Origin: Vermamoeba vermiformis
Lineage: Eukaryota > Tubulinea > Echinamoebida
Direction: 5' to 3'
DNA length: 64,000 nucleotides
Assembly (NCBI GenBank): GCA_045837725.1
Contig: JBEWZL010000168.1
Coordinates: 49,047-113,046 of the forward strand
Below are positions 1 to 12,074 of this stretch, piece by piece. The position numbers were made by a program, and so were the translations under genes. The stretch's first letter is position 1, and every line of letters starts with the position of its first letter. A model generated the notes under the pieces. That model was not told where the DNA came from. It did not search any database and was given only the letters and a program-made list of their open reading frames with translations.

Positions 1-4
1 AATG

Positions 5-336
5 TCAATTTCGAAGTTGTTTATGATGCTTCAGTACCATTCCGTGGAGCAGATCTTCACTCAGAGAGTTCAATGGGCATATCTGTTTGATGGTCATTGT
101 TGGATCACTGTTCGTCTTGGCGAGCAGATCAGTTTGTGAGCACGGCAATGTTATCTTGCCGAGCCTAATTCCTCGCGTAATGTCTTCTTCATCAAGCGTG
201 GACTTGAGAATAGGACACGTCTTCTTGTCATTAGCACTCGAAGTGTCTGCCTTGCTACCCAAAGATGCCTGATGGCACGAGCAGATCTGAGCGTCATTAA
301 GTAATTGGTAAATGAATGCTAAATACTATACTTACT
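5..336 (-). other. Possible 3' coding exon(s) of an unrecognised gene
   Basis: On the minus strand an open frame ends at a TGA at 5-7. It can be entered through an acceptor (CAG before ATCTGC, about 297), giving about 95 residues with a stretch TCPILKSTLDEEDITRGIRL. A donor-like GTAAGT lies at 335. The frame that fits this splice on the upstream side is not the frame of the neighbouring upstream exon, which stops at 376. Either it belongs to the 376-1378 gene through an unseen intron or frameshift, or it is part of a separate gene. I do not recognise the protein. Confidence 0.35.
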
Positions 337-375
337 GCAACAGGTTCGATCATGAGCGAAGACACTACTCTCGGT

Positions 376-1378
376 CTAGCTTTCAGCCGCCACGATTGAG
401 AACCAAACCCGTGTAGAGTGAAACACGATCTCCTCTTTGAGACAATACTCCTCGACGCGCTCTTTGAAGTACCGCTCGAAAGATGCAGCATCTAATATTT
501 GAACAGTTACGGCATGGTATTTAAACGATATTTGAGTACCAGTCCCGATCCGGTGCAATCTGCAGTTTGGAAATTCTCGTAGTGCAACGGCCCAGTTCGC
601 CAATGGAATGCTGACCTCTGTGAACTGTCTCTCATCGGGGCATATCTCCAACGAGTTGATGTTGACAAAGTCCACGAGCACTTGTTGTTGTTTGAGCTTC
701 TACAAAGGTATAGGGTTAGCGCTGATCTCGGATCCTATATTCTCTTAGAACTTACATCTAGAGATGATATTACGTCAGGAGATTGTGAAGGGCACTTTGT
801 TGAAAGCCAAGCTAGCGTTCCGACAACTTTCATCTTTTGGGACGCCTTCTCGATCAGCTTCGAAACGTGCCTAAGCAGATCGACCTCTTTTTCAAATTAA
901 CACAATTAGAACAAAGTCACTATGTCATTAATTACGAATCGGATCTGAAATAAGCGTATTTTAACGTACCTATACTAGCAGAGGCCTCTCCTTGTTCGAC
1001 TTTGATAGCATCGATTGCTTTGTGTACCGCGTGGATATCGAACCTCTTCGGTTGCAGAAGGACCTATTGATATTTTGTTAGAGTCGTAGAATTGCTTAAA
1101 ATAATGAATATTGAAGAAATAAGTTTAAAATAATTGTTGAATGAGGCGAGAAGTACGACCGCTACCTGAAGCTTCTGGTGCACCAGGATGACTGCCAATA
1201 GGTTGTAGCCCTTAGTCTCTTCGGACACTATCGCGATAGAGTTGACATAAGTCTTCAGCGCGGCTTTAATATTGTCTAGGATCATCTGATGAAGCTCCTT
1301 CTGATCTGCAGTCAGATGTCGCATATCGACCGCGACGATCTCGAGAAAGGACCCTAGTTCGTTAGTTGATGCTTCCAT
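376..1378 (-). CDS. Unrecognised protein, four exons, about 247 aa
   Basis: Exons at about 1378-1166, 1063-970, 886-774 and 699-376 join in frame (213+94+113+324 nt), starting MEASTNELGSFLEIVAVDMR and ending in IVAAES. Donors are GTAGCG, GTACGT and GTAATA, and acceptors end in AG. The first half looks helical: an amphipathic N-terminus and a HKAIDAIKVEQ segment. The second half looks mixed alpha/beta. I see no signal peptide, membrane span or catalytic motif, and I do not recognise the family. The stop at 376 may not be the natural end, because an adjacent frame stays open into the 5-336 exon. The in-frame exon chain supports a real gene; the product is unknown. Confidence 0.6.
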
Positions 1379-1667
1379 AACGCGTTATATGATAACAAAG
1401 GATGTTTTCGCGATCAGAACGAACTTTGTCGTTGACCGAAGTTTGACCGCGAAACAATAGTGCCAAAAACAAGCCAGAAGCATTTATCTTTAGCTAATTG
1501 ATAATATGGGATCAGGTAATTATAACATATTCGAATTAGTAAAGCTATAGAACGACGGAAGATTCGCGGAGTAAATTAATACGAGATTGAAAGTTGCGTT
1601 TGTTCTTTGTGTTTGTTTAAAAATTCTAATATGAATAGAATAAATCAAATACTAATAGTGTTATTAA

Positions 1668-1976
1668 ATGATAGATACGCCGCAATTTTTGAAAAAGTTC
1701 TTGGTCCAAAATCTAGTCGCTTTGTTTTTGGCTTACTGGATTCGAGAAGCTACATGGCTGATGCTAACATATGGCAGCTTTTTTGTATTATATAGCGTTA
1801 TTTGTATCATATATCAAGTATTTAACCCAAACACGTACTCGCGGTCGCTCATCAGCAACATCGTGCCCAACATTCTTACTCTGATGCTTCCAGGCCTATT
1901 CTACGCATACGCAGCTTCATATTTCATGTCACATTCATATTCTATCTTTAGTGGCCTTGCTAGTTTGTTGTTCTAA
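1668..1976 (+). CDS. Small multi-pass membrane protein, 102 aa
   Basis: A single open frame without introns. It begins MIDTPQFLKKFLVQNLVALF and is almost wholly hydrophobic. Likely membrane segments lie at about residues 13-45 (VALFLAYW, then LMLTYGSFFVLYSVICIIY) and 65-100 (ILTLMLPGLFYAYAASYF, then FSGLASLLF), separated by a short polar loop with an NPNTYSR stretch. An AATAAA lies about 20 bp past the stop. No enzyme motif is visible and I cannot name the family. The composition is typical of small organelle-membrane proteins, but location and role are unknown. It sits between divergent and parallel neighbours and has its own short intergenic regions. Confidence 0.55.
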   Translation: MIDTPQFLKKFLVQNLVALFLAYWIREATWLMLTYGSFFVLYSVICIIYQVFNPNTYSRSLISNIVPNILTLMLPGLFYAYAASYFMSHSYSIFSGLASLLF

Positions 1977-2436
1977 TGTTATACAAGTATTGAAAATAAA
2001 AATCTTCGTTCGAGATCGCGTGTACCAACCACCCGAAGTTACTTTTGGTACCCTATCAGCTCCATAACCTTAAATATGCTAGTAATCTTGCAGGAATAGG
2101 AACAATAAGTTGTCGGGTCTCATTTTCCACCTACTCCCTGCACAGCGGCAAAAATTCGCCCGAGGTTCCTTCACAAATTTTAGACCCAAGCGCAACGTGG
2201 AAGACCACTATTCTCCTTTGCTCTTATATTATTTTAATAACAAGATCGTGGTTATTCGAAGAGTAAGAATCACCCACGCAAGCAGATTCGTTTATTTTCG
2301 AAAATTTGTTTACACGAAGTTTTGTGCGAATAGGACACGGCAAATATTTTTATAATGCTATTCCGTGCTATTCCCATCGAAATAACTTCAAAAGATTCAC
2401 GTAATTTTAATTTTTAATTTTAGATCAGGTTAGAAA
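1977..2436. other. Intergenic, 460 bp
   Basis: This stretch separates the small membrane protein gene from the ORP gene. It holds only short overlapping open frames with no recognisable domain, and becomes AT-rich just before the ORP start codon, as expected for a promoter and 5' untranslated leader. I see no RNA gene or repeat in it. Confidence 0.6.
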
Positions 2437-5400
2437 ATGAGTTTGGTCGCGGAGACTGGGGACTGGAAGACCAGAAAGATTAATCTCTTCAGCCTTATGA
2501 AGGGCTTTATTTCCCAGCTTAAGCCCGGTCAAGAATTGACGAAGGTATCCCTGCCAGCGGAAATCTGTCATCCCTACACCATGCTGGAAACGTTTGCGTA
2601 TCGTCAAACTCCAGTTAGCTTTTTATTAAATGACTTGGACAAAGAAGCAAACCCCTTGAAGAGATTGCTGATAGTAGTCAAGTATTTCTTATCGCAGATC
2701 CGTCAAGAAACGTTCGAAAAGAAGCCATTAAACAGTGTGCTTGGTGAAACTCATATTGCTTGGATCGTGGATGACCGTGGAGAAAATATTGAATATTATG
2801 GCGAGCAAGTCAGCCATCACCCACCCATTTCAGCGGTGCACATCCGAAATCAGGCCAAAACTTTCTCGGCAGCTTGCAATATCTCTTTCGGAGTCAAGTT
2901 TGGTGGAAATTCTGCCGCCGTCACGCTTGCAGGTAACTATTTTATGGTGTCAAATTTAACAGCAACCGCTGGCGAATTAAAATTTAAATTTTCGGACGCC
3001 ATCCAGATCTTAGGCGAGATTACTCCTAAAATGCCGATTGCTCTGGCCTAATAATACACAAAAAATAATATAGTACAATGGTTGCGCGAAGAATACGATT
3101 ATTAATTTGATTTTGAAAATAGGAGGCGTACAGATCACATCTGAGAAGAACAATGAAGTCTACGAGATGGACAAACCTTTGCCCGACATGTCCGTTAAGA
3201 ACGTAGTGTTTGGAAAGAAATATATCGTTTGGGAAGGAGACGTTACCATTTCATGCCCGAGCACTGGGTAAGCAAACAGCATCCGTTAATGAAACACGCT
3301 TTACGCTCATGAATGGCATAATATCATAATATACGAATAACCGATCCTTAAGATGATTTATGTATCGCTAGATCTCTTTAAAGTAAGATCGCGGACTAAT
3401 AGTTTTTAAGCTACTCCGCCATCATCAAATTTAAGGAAGATAAAGGCAAAGAAAATTCGCTTAGAGGCATCGTGACTCACGTTGACTCCGCCGAGCCTGT
3501 TTTGGAGTTCGAGGGCAAATGTGGAGGCAAGGTTACGTACTTCATGACAGCAAATCCAAAGGACGTTCAACTGCTCGTCGATGTTGAGACCATTCATATG
3601 GCTAGATTGAACTATTTGCCCGTAAGATCTCGTTATTGATAATATCACTCCGTATTAATTTCAATTTTCGTACCTAGCCCGATAGGCAAGATACACTCAA
3701 CTCGTTGAAAGTTTGGGCTAAAGTCAACGAAGCCATCGTCAGAGGCGAAATGTCGACCGCTGATAAGGTAATGCACGTTCAGATACTACAGACTAAGCGT
3801 GTTTTCTTTTGGGATCTCAGATCGGACCTGAATCTACTTTGTTAGTGTCTTTTGTTCAAAGCTTAACGACTTGATGTTTTAGGAGAAGAAGTTGGTCGAA
3901 GCTGAACAACGTAAGAGATCAGCAGCCGAAAAAGAAGCCGGAGTAGGTCACGAGGCAAAGTACTTCGCCGCGGATGAGAACGGGCTTTGGAAATTCAAGA
4001 ACAATATTACTGTTGCTCAAGCCTTGACCGGAAAGATCGAGGAATCCGCTCCTATTCCTGTGGCTAATACTAACGTAGTGAGGTAAGTAATTTTCATTGG
4101 CAAATCCGGATCAGTACATTCAAGGAATTTTTCAAAATTGACCAGTTTTCAGGTCCTCCTCTAAATTTAATCGAATTTGATTTTGAAGCGACTTTATTTC
4201 CAATTTTTTTATTGAAAAATGAAAAGCAATCGTCATGCGGTGGTCTAGATTTAGCCTGCTACTTGCAAAAAAAATTCTTGCATATTCAAGATTTCTAATA
4301 TCGCTCAGTGAGCACAGGGATGATATACCTACAGTTACCGTCAATGGAGTCGGCGAGAAGAGGAGATCCAAACGCTTGTCGAGCAATCTCGCTCCTCCTC
4401 AACTTGGCACCCATGAGTACCACTCTGACTCCGAAGTTAACGAAAATATCGGAAATCAATCTCCTCGCTCGCCAGATCATAACTCTCCTGACGCAGATGA
4501 GACCGCTACTAATTATGATTCGTTCAAACGCACAACGCTTGGTAAGCAGAAAATATTTAAAAGTATATTCAAAATACGGCTAAATATTTACTACTTTTGC
4601 CTTGTTGAAGTGTTTTGCTTTTCAAATCCATCTTTATTTTTAATGTTGTGTTATTGCAAAGGTGCAGACGACTTGGCTCGAGCTGATCGTCTAAGCCGCT
4701 TGTCCGTCGAGTCAGGTTTTGAAAGTGACGACGGACAGAAGCGAGACAGCTTTAGTTGGAAAAATTCGTCAGGTCCGAAACGAAAAGGATCGGGCAAAGA
4801 TCTCAAGATTGGACGCAAGCAAATCAAGGAAGAGCAGAAACAAATTATTAAAACTGTTAAAGAAAGCGAGAAGAAGCGAAAGAGTGAAGGTAAGCGATCT
4901 TTTTAATCGAGTTTTCAACGCGATATTTGATCAAACCATTCAATTCGGTCAGATATTGAATTATACCTTTACTTCTGTTGAAAATATTATTATATACATT
5001 ACAACACCAATATTCATGCAAACGGAATATTTAAAAGAGATTCTGGACACGCACCGCCGGATCTCATCTGCGTTACGCAGTTTGAGACCGGCCTGTATAT
5101 CTATATATGTAACTACAATGGCGTCCTAGTATCCTAATCCGTTTGTTAACTTTTTAATTCTTTTTGGTGCAGCTGATTATATATCAATCACCGCCTCTAT
5201 TTGTTTAGATAAGGACGTCGTTATGGAAGGCTGGATGAAGCTCAGAAATCCCTTGAAGAAATGGTCGTTCAGGTATGTAATAATATCTTCATATTCATTT
5301 TTTATTCAGATTTATTTTGATTCAATACCTAAAAATAGCAAATTACTGGCGAATTTGATTTCTTTTCAATACTGATCCGTTTGTTTTGTCAGATACTTCG

Positions 5401-6640
5401 TTTTGAAGCCAGGAAGATTGATCTTCTTCAAAGACCCTCACGAGGTTTCTAAAGCTCATTGCAGTGGCATTATTAATTTGCAAGGTTGCGAAGTCAGTAT
5501 CCGCACGTCGAAGAAAGTCGGATCTTGCTTCAAGATCTTCCATTTGCTACAATACAATATATACAGCAAACAAGGTCTTAAGGGCGAGACCTTGAAGTCA
5601 ACGTTCATGCCATACAACTTGGACTACGGTATTCTTCGTGTAAATAATGATGCGGATCGTATGAAGTGGATGAAGGCCATTCAATCGGCTATTCCCGATT
5701 ATGAAAAGAACAAATCACTATACACTCCGGTACGTACTATCACCCGCTGGATTTATATTTTGGATTATTTTATTGTTTTGTTTTCGGAATAACACGTGAT
5801 CCGTTAACTAATTTAGAACGGAGTTGAGTGTTTAGAGTGACTGTATTAACGTATTGTTTCTGATATAGCAAGTCATTATTCGTCCTGAAAGTGATTCAGA
5901 GGACGAAGAAGATGAAGAAGACGACGATGAAGTTGCACCGGATCAACAAATACCTATTCAGCCACTCACAGCATTGTCGGCACCGAACCCGACACCAAAC
6001 ACTATTATTACTCGACCTAGTACGTGCTCACCTTGAAATGTATATGACGCAATTGGGTTTTAACGTAGTTTATTATCAGCGATTATCCCGGCTTCGCCAA
6101 GCCAAGCCTTAAGTTCTGCTAACTTGCACGGATCTGGCAGTGGAGCTATGAATGGTTCCCCTATGGAGCGCGAATTAGATGACTCGCTCGATAATGTTGA
6201 GTACGTAGTAGTCTCAGCTTTGAAGCTTCAAAAGTGGATCCGACGACGATGAAATTAATGCTAACTCGTTCTCTTTTAGGGGTAATGGTAACTCTGAAGA
6301 GGTGTTGGAACAGATCTACAAGACTATTCGTCGCATTAGATCAGAGCAAAAGCGCACTAGCACCGTGTACGAAGACAATTTAAAGAAGGTTGAAGATCGT
6401 ATTGCACAACTCGAAAAGAACATTACAAATCAATTCAAACAACAACAAATGCGCGAACAATTGAATAAGAGAGAAGAAAACAATAACAAAGTCGTTAAAG
6501 AGCCGAAGGGATTGTTGGGCAAGGTCCTTGCGAACCAACAACAGATTCAATTCGGAGTTGTCTTATTTTTGGTATTTTGGATCTGGTTGAGCATGCGGTC
6601 AATGTCCGCTCAAATTTCAAGCATGTCTTTAGCTAAGTAA
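2437..6640 (+). CDS. Oxysterol-binding-protein-related lipid-transfer protein (ORD, PH, coiled coil, membrane anchor), about 878 aa
   Basis: Twelve exons join in frame (2437-2932, 3123-3267, 3411-3621, 3678-3767, 3883-4082, 4309-4541, 4662-4889, 5209-5272, 5393-5729, 5869-6019, 6080-6200, 6280-6640). The N-terminal 370 residues are an OSBP-related domain with the family signature EQVSHHPPISA near residue 128. A basic/charged linker follows (GRKQIKEEQKQ), then a PH domain starting MEGWMKLRNPLKKWSFRYF. An acidic stretch (SDSEDEEDEEDDDE), a predicted coiled coil (RTSTVYEDNLKKVEDRIAQ) and a C-terminal hydrophobic anchor (FGVVLFLVFWIWL) complete it. ORPs exchange sterols, PI4P or PS at membrane contacts; the anchor suggests an ER-bound protein, as in ORP5/8. 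The order is unusual: PH follows rather than precedes the ORD. Both halves are joined by in-phase introns, so one gene is likely. Confidence 0.9.
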
Positions 6641-6925
6641 CTGCGTTGAATTAGTGCGAGTTAACTTTTAACTAAAGATCCTAACCAGATCAATCTTGAT
6701 TTCTTTTTGTACTCTTTACTCACCGAATAATAAATGACTGCGCTCGAGCGGTCATATTAATCAAATGAACAAATGTGCACGTGCTTTTGTATCTCAACAC
6801 AATCTGGCAAGTTTAAAACAGACTTTTTTGGTTAACACTCGATTAGATTAGATTTTCGCTCTGTTGGTTGCAACTAGTGCCCAGTTAGTTAGTTTCGTTA
6901 TATAATTTAATTAACGAGTGCTCCG

Positions 6926-8361
6926 ATGGAAGATTATGACTTTGATTGGGTAAGAGACATTAGTACGAGGCATTTAAATTGCCTCTTTTCATTAATTTTC
7001 TTAATGGCTTAACAATATGCATATTTATTCCTAGTAACTTGATATATTATTACTAATATTATTGATAATTTTGCACCAGAATAATAAATTATTAGGGTAC
7101 GCCAGATAATTCAGATCCGACTGTAGATTTAAACGTAAAATGGTTTACCCTTCACAGTTATTACGGTCCTGTATTTGATCAGGTTTGCGAGGGATTAAAG
7201 ACCTCAACTTCGATTGAAACCTTTGGATGCGCGGTTGAAAAGATCAAAGACGAGCAACGTCTGACGCAACTCATGGAGGCCATCAAGGCCAGCCCATCAA
7301 TAGAGCGTATAATAGTATATATAGACGAACCTATAGATAAACAACGTTTGCGGAAGCTGTTCGATGGTATTTCACAGGAACATTAAGTCCGTAACGCTGG
7401 ATGTGAAGCAGGTCAGCGACAATCAAACATTATCTAGCTTAATTGAATGCAAACTTCACAGTCCAACAAAAAATTTCAAGTTGTTTCTCGATGGATGCCA
7501 AGGCGAACTCCTGAACAAACAATTTTATGCGGATCACATTGAACTGCTGCAACGAAGTAATTTTAACAAAATTGTGTTGGTCTGAAGTCGATTTATTTGG
7601 TGACCCCGTTACTCTTAATCATCAAGGCTGGCAGGAATTCTGTGAATTTTTAACAAAGACTGACAAATTGCGTACACTTAGAGCGTACACTGCGAACTTA
7701 ACTTGCGCGGATGCTGCTGCATTAGCAAACTACGTATGTAATTCGAAGAATTTGACGAATCTTCAATTTGGATTCACAGACAAAAGTCTTTCACCGGAGG
7801 AGATGGAAACGGTCGTTGACTTATGTAAAGCCGTAGCTCAAAGCAATATCCGAATTGTTCAAATAGACTGTAGGCTGTCAGGTTCAGATACGTCATTGGG
7901 GATAGCAACGAGTAATATTATTAGACATTCGACCAAGCTGGAAATATTCCGGTTCGAATGTGATATGACAAACAACTGTGAAGAAGTGGTGAAAGCAATT
8001 AATGAAGGGTTACAAGACTCAGAGTCGGTACGAGTTTGCGAGGTGATAAATGGGAATTTTAAACAACGTGGAATAAGCAACGATCTTACACTACGGAACA
8101 GAAAATTACAAAATTCACGAGTACGAGCATGTTATAACGATTTTATTCAACATTGCAAGAGCGACATCATCGTCACCACAAATGAAACTACCACGTGCCA
8201 CGTCATCAGTGTCATCATCAACAACACTACCACGTGACATTTGGCCAATCATCATGTCATTTGTGCGTGTTCCAGGAGTGTCGCTTGACTTTGGACTGAT
8301 CGCTCAATCGATTTTCAAAGACAGCACTGTTAGACGTGTCATTTACAAGCCCGTTAAATAA
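6926..8361 (+). pseudogene. LRR protein with C-terminal F-box-like end, copy 1, frameshifted
   Basis: Exon 1 (6926-6949) codes MEDYDFDW and is spliced to a long exon, the arrangement of its four paralogues. The reading then needs three frame changes relative to the paralogues, near 7370, near 7575 and near 8120 (one extra base compared with the copy at 17260). Homology resumes each time, for example EFCEFLTKTDKLRTL and finally LPRDIWPIIMSFVRVPGVSL. A segment of about 45 bp near 8159-8232 is duplicated in tandem, doubling an ATSS...LPR unit. The family combines diverged leucine-rich repeats with a terminal F-box-like motif; this copy probably makes no full protein. Assembly error is the alternative, but three breaks favour decay. 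Confidence 0.75.
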
Positions 8362-8462
8362 AATAATTGGGCTATTAAAAGCGTTTGACTTGAATATCAA
8401 TACGATCTTTATTCCTAAAGAGACTTCACAAATGCGATCAGAGTACAGGAAGAAAAATCATT

Positions 8463-9324
8463 TTATGGCCGTAGTTGTTCGAGATCTCCGACGTGATAGA
8501 TCTGAACGTCAGTACCACACAGAGCAGTGATGTAACTTCTGTCCAGCGATTGGAATTTCTTAAACTCAAACATTTCGCGCATTTGTCCCTTTGTCAAGCC
8601 TCCATTGAGCTCCATCCGGCTACGACAGCCTTCGCATCCGAAGTGCAACGGCTTTCTCGCTTTCTCCGGTACGAATCTGAACGAAAAAATGACGCAGTTA
8701 ATCAATAATTTTCTAGAACGATTTGAGTTAAGAAGAATAACGCTACCTTAATAAAGGATGATGACAAATTGGATAATAATGTCCGCCAAAATAGCGAAGG
8801 TACAATGAGTTGAACAACGGCCTAATATATTCGATCAGATCTCTATCATCTTTAGGTTGTCTTTCTTTGTATTTTTGAATGAATATGGGTTTGAGTTCAG
8901 CCACGGTCATTTCATTTTTGTTCTTTTTTTGCTTCTTGCTGCCTTTGCCGCGTCGAATTGGAGGCCAGTTGAATTCTCGCTTCAATAAGTGTTTCCAAAC
9001 TTGAACTTCATTGTAAACGGCATTATGATATTTGGAGACCTATAATGCATTAAATCGATTAATTTAGCAGGGTTGATTTTCGCATTCGCCCAAAAAATTT
9101 GTTTGAGATAAGAATCTAATATCTCAATTGATATCGAGGAGTGACAAATTATGTAAATTAGTAAATATTATATAATTATTCAAGGTTTAATTTTAAGAGA
9201 TTTAACCAACCTGCGTAAGAGCGAGCACGTGCTGAATTGGCAAATAACTGATTAAATTTAAGTGAAGGTCATTGATGCGAGTGATATTGCTGAGTATCGA
9301 ATCGTCTATGAAGGTCTTTTCCAT
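8463..9324 (-). CDS. Small F-box protein A, about 206 aa
   Basis: Three exons (9324-9211, 9039-8747, 8676-8463) sum to 207 codons in frame. The N-terminus MEKTFIDDSILSNITR is followed by an F-box-like segment (LHLNLISYLPIQHVLALTQV, then VWKHLLKREFNWPP). Next come a basic motif RRGKGSKKQKKNK, a charged helical part and a C-terminal region with a Cys pair (GCEGCRSR) and GGLTKGQMREMF. F-box proteins bind Skp1 and recruit substrates to SCF ubiquitin ligases; the substrate end here is unknown. It is on the strand opposite to, and interleaved with, the LRR/C-terminal F-box genes. Two close paralogues follow at 11119 and 12449 with identical exon layout, so this is a local duplication. Confidence 0.8.
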
Positions 9325-9672
9325 ACAATTTCCTAATCCGCAGACTTAAATGACTCTAGCAAGTCTTGACCGAGCTAGAGTTTAGCAAAGCGCAGAATTT
9401 GCTTGTGTTGCTCTTTCTAAAGCAAATTAAACTGAATAAATGTTTGAACAGCCGGTGATTACGAGAAACCCTGTAAAAATGTCAGAAAAAGAACACCTTG
9501 GCTTCAGCAACACATGCCGATATAATTTTAAACGAGGTCTCAATTATTAAATTAATTTCGGTACTGCATCGCTGGATAATCTCAGGAAGAGTGGAGTACG
9601 ATAGATCACTTAATCCAATCCGATCTGCTGAGTCAAAATTAATTCAAATACCGACGCCATCGTATCGAGAAT
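9325..9672. other. Divergent intergenic region between F-box A and LRR copy 2
   Basis: About 350 bp between two divergently transcribed genes, presumably a shared promoter zone. Only short random frames are present. The same divergent arrangement recurs between F-box C and LRR copy 3, so the promoter region was probably duplicated together with the genes. Confidence 0.5.
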
Positions 9673-11067
9673 ATGAATATGGAAGCTACTAATGTAAGTT
9701 TATGGGAAGGAATTTTTGTTTGACCGGATTGCCTGCAATAAATTTTTTTGCGGTACGAATGCGAATTAATTTACTTAAAAATTAAATTAACGGCAGAAAT
9801 ATTATGCTTAGCTCGATACAAGTACCTATGACCATTTTAAATTTGGTATTTATCTAAGCTTAATTTCTAGATCCTACCTATTTTACCCTGGTCACCGACG
9901 GAATTAACTCTCAATGGGAATCATAGACCAACGTTCAGTGCAATTTGTCAAGCGTTGAAAACTGCACCGAGAGTGCGATCGCTGAAAGTTGATTTTGAAA
10001 TGGAGCCCGCTGAGTTTTTACTACTCAGCGACGCTATTGCACATAATCTATCAATTGATAATATACGTTTGTTTATAGACGAGAATACGGACCGAGAAGC
10101 GTTCAAAAACTTCCTCGGATCCGCCAACAGAACATTCAAATGTATTGAAATTTCAGTAGGTTCCAAGGATGGAAGCAAGCTTTTGGTTCTTGAGAAATGT
10201 AAAGGACTACATGTACCTGCGAAGTATGTCAAGTTAGAGCTTAAAGACTGGGAGGATCTGGCCACAAATGAATTTTACCGAAAAATGATCGAAATATTGG
10301 AGACTACAAACGTGGATAACTTAGAATGGACTGATGAATCAATGTTTTCATGTCTTATGGTTGTAGGACTTGATGGATTCAAAGAATTTTGCGAGTTCCT
10401 TACAAAACACGATCGGATCAGAGTTTTAAAAATGCCCGAACGAGTTACGGCGAATGCATTACCATATTTGGAAAGAGTATTAATAACGTGCAAAAAATTG
10501 CATACGATTGATATTGATGCTTATGCTCTTGACAAGAGTCAAATCCACGAACTTTTGGTTGCGCTCTCAAAAAGTAACATTAAGTCATTGTCGTTATGGT
10601 TCTACAAAGAATTAATAGATGAATCGACCATTAGACTATTACTAAAAATGGAAAAATTGACGAAATTGCATTTCTTGACCTCCGGGAAAGTCAAACAACT
10701 GGTATGGCCCGTAATTCAAGAATCAGAATCAATACGATCACTTCTAATAACAGGTGACAGTGCAATATTATCTCATGACGATGAAAATTTCTTTAAGACT
10801 GATGACGATGTAACAGCTTTTACGCTACGGAACAGAAAATTACAAAATTTACGAGTACGAGATCTGATCGTTCTCTTGTTCAACATTTCACGTGACACGT
10901 CATCACTGCCATCATCAACAACACTACCACGTGACATTTGGTCAATCATCATGTCATTTGTGCGCGTTCCAGGAGTGTCGCTTGACTTTGGATGGATCGC
11001 TCAATCGATATTCAAAGACAGCACGTTAGACGTGTCATTTATAAAAAGAAGAAGTTTTAATATATGA
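9673..11067 (+). CDS. LRR protein with C-terminal F-box-like end, copy 2, about 405 aa
   Basis: Exon 1 is 21 bp (MNMEATN), the intron runs 9694-9870, and exon 2 is one open frame. The body carries irregular leucine-rich repeats of the ribonuclease-inhibitor/NLR type (VRSLKVDFEMEPAEFLLLSD, KSLSLWFYKELIDES, LTKLHFLTSG). The last 80 residues begin LRNRKLQNLRVRDLI and contain LPRDIWSIIMSFVRVPGVSL, which resembles the LPxEIWxxIFS core of an F-box but lies at the C-terminus. Family role is inferred: recognition by the LRR and Skp1 docking by the tail. One base is missing near 11026 relative to the paralogues, so the last 15 residues read STLDVSFIKRRSFNI instead of STVRRVIYKSIK. The core motif is intact, so the gene may still work. 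Confidence 0.8.
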
Positions 11068-11118
11068 TCTAAATTAGGTGTCATTTACATGAAGATATTC
11101 GCAACTTTACAAGTAGTT

Positions 11119-12074
11119 TTACAGCCGATCCAGATTTTTAACCCATTTCATAACCGGTTCTCCACCGCAAACCTCGAACAAGTACTGCATTTTGTTATAA
11201 TTCTTTGTTTTGAATAATTTGATTAATTGGCTTTTATTTAGCCCTCCACTCAGCGCGAGTCGTTGATGGCATTTTTGGCATCCGATGTGCAATGGTTTGC
11301 GAGCGTTAGATGGAATCAATCTAGTAATGAATTAATACAAATAATCAAATAATGATAAAATAAGGTAATGTCCGTATCCAGTTCGGCGGATGAAGAAAAA
11401 TTCCAGATCTGATGGACTTGAAACGTCGCCGCATTATTAAAATTAATAGGAAAATATTGCAGATATTTAAAAAGCTTACCTAAGCTTGTGCTTGCAAGGA
11501 TTGTCGACAAATAGCTGAAGGTAAGTGTACTCGTACAAAGGCCGCAGATGGTCAATAACAACGGTGTCGTCAATGTTTCTTTCAGTAAATTTTTGAATAT
11601 AAACCAATCTTAATTCCGCGACGGTCATTTCATTTTTGTTCTGTTGTTGCTTTTTGCTGCCTTTGCCGCGTCGTTTTGATGGCCAGTTGAATTCTTGCTT
11701 CAATAATTGTTTCCAAACGTGTTGCTCGTTGCATATCGTATTATAGTATTTTGATACCTACAATACAATATTGTGTTAACAGGAACTTACAACTGGTGAT
11801 TAATTTTATTGGATTCGGTAACGGAATTTACATTCAAGCGAATTTAGGATTGATTCAATCAATTAATTCTTAATATCAATAATATTAATTGTGCCGTGTC
11901 ATTTCTTAATTACGTAAGCAGAATATTTTAAGAAAATTAATTTTGTAATAATTGCCTTACCTCAGTTAAGGCAAGAATGCTTTGAATTGGCAAATAACTT
12001 ATTAAATTTAAGTGAAGATCGTAGAGACGAGTGATATTTGCCAGTATTGAGTCATCTATGAAAGTCTTTTCCAT
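11119..12074 (-). CDS. Small F-box protein B, about 197 aa
   Basis: Exons 12074-11961, 11757-11480 and 11320-11119 join in frame (198 codons). It starts MEKTFIDDSILANITRLYDL and has the F-box-like core LNLISYLPIQSILALTEV. The basic motif RRGKGSKKQQQNKNEM follows, and the C-terminal part has the Cys pair CQKC and GGLNKSQLIKLF. Intron positions and phases equal those of copies A and C. The last exon differs most from the paralogues, which fits a substrate-facing region under diversifying pressure or relaxed selection. The true start was chosen at MEKTF because it is shared with copy A; an upstream in-frame stretch begins only at a non-ATG codon. Convergent with LRR copy 2, with only about 50 bp between stops. 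Confidence 0.8.
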
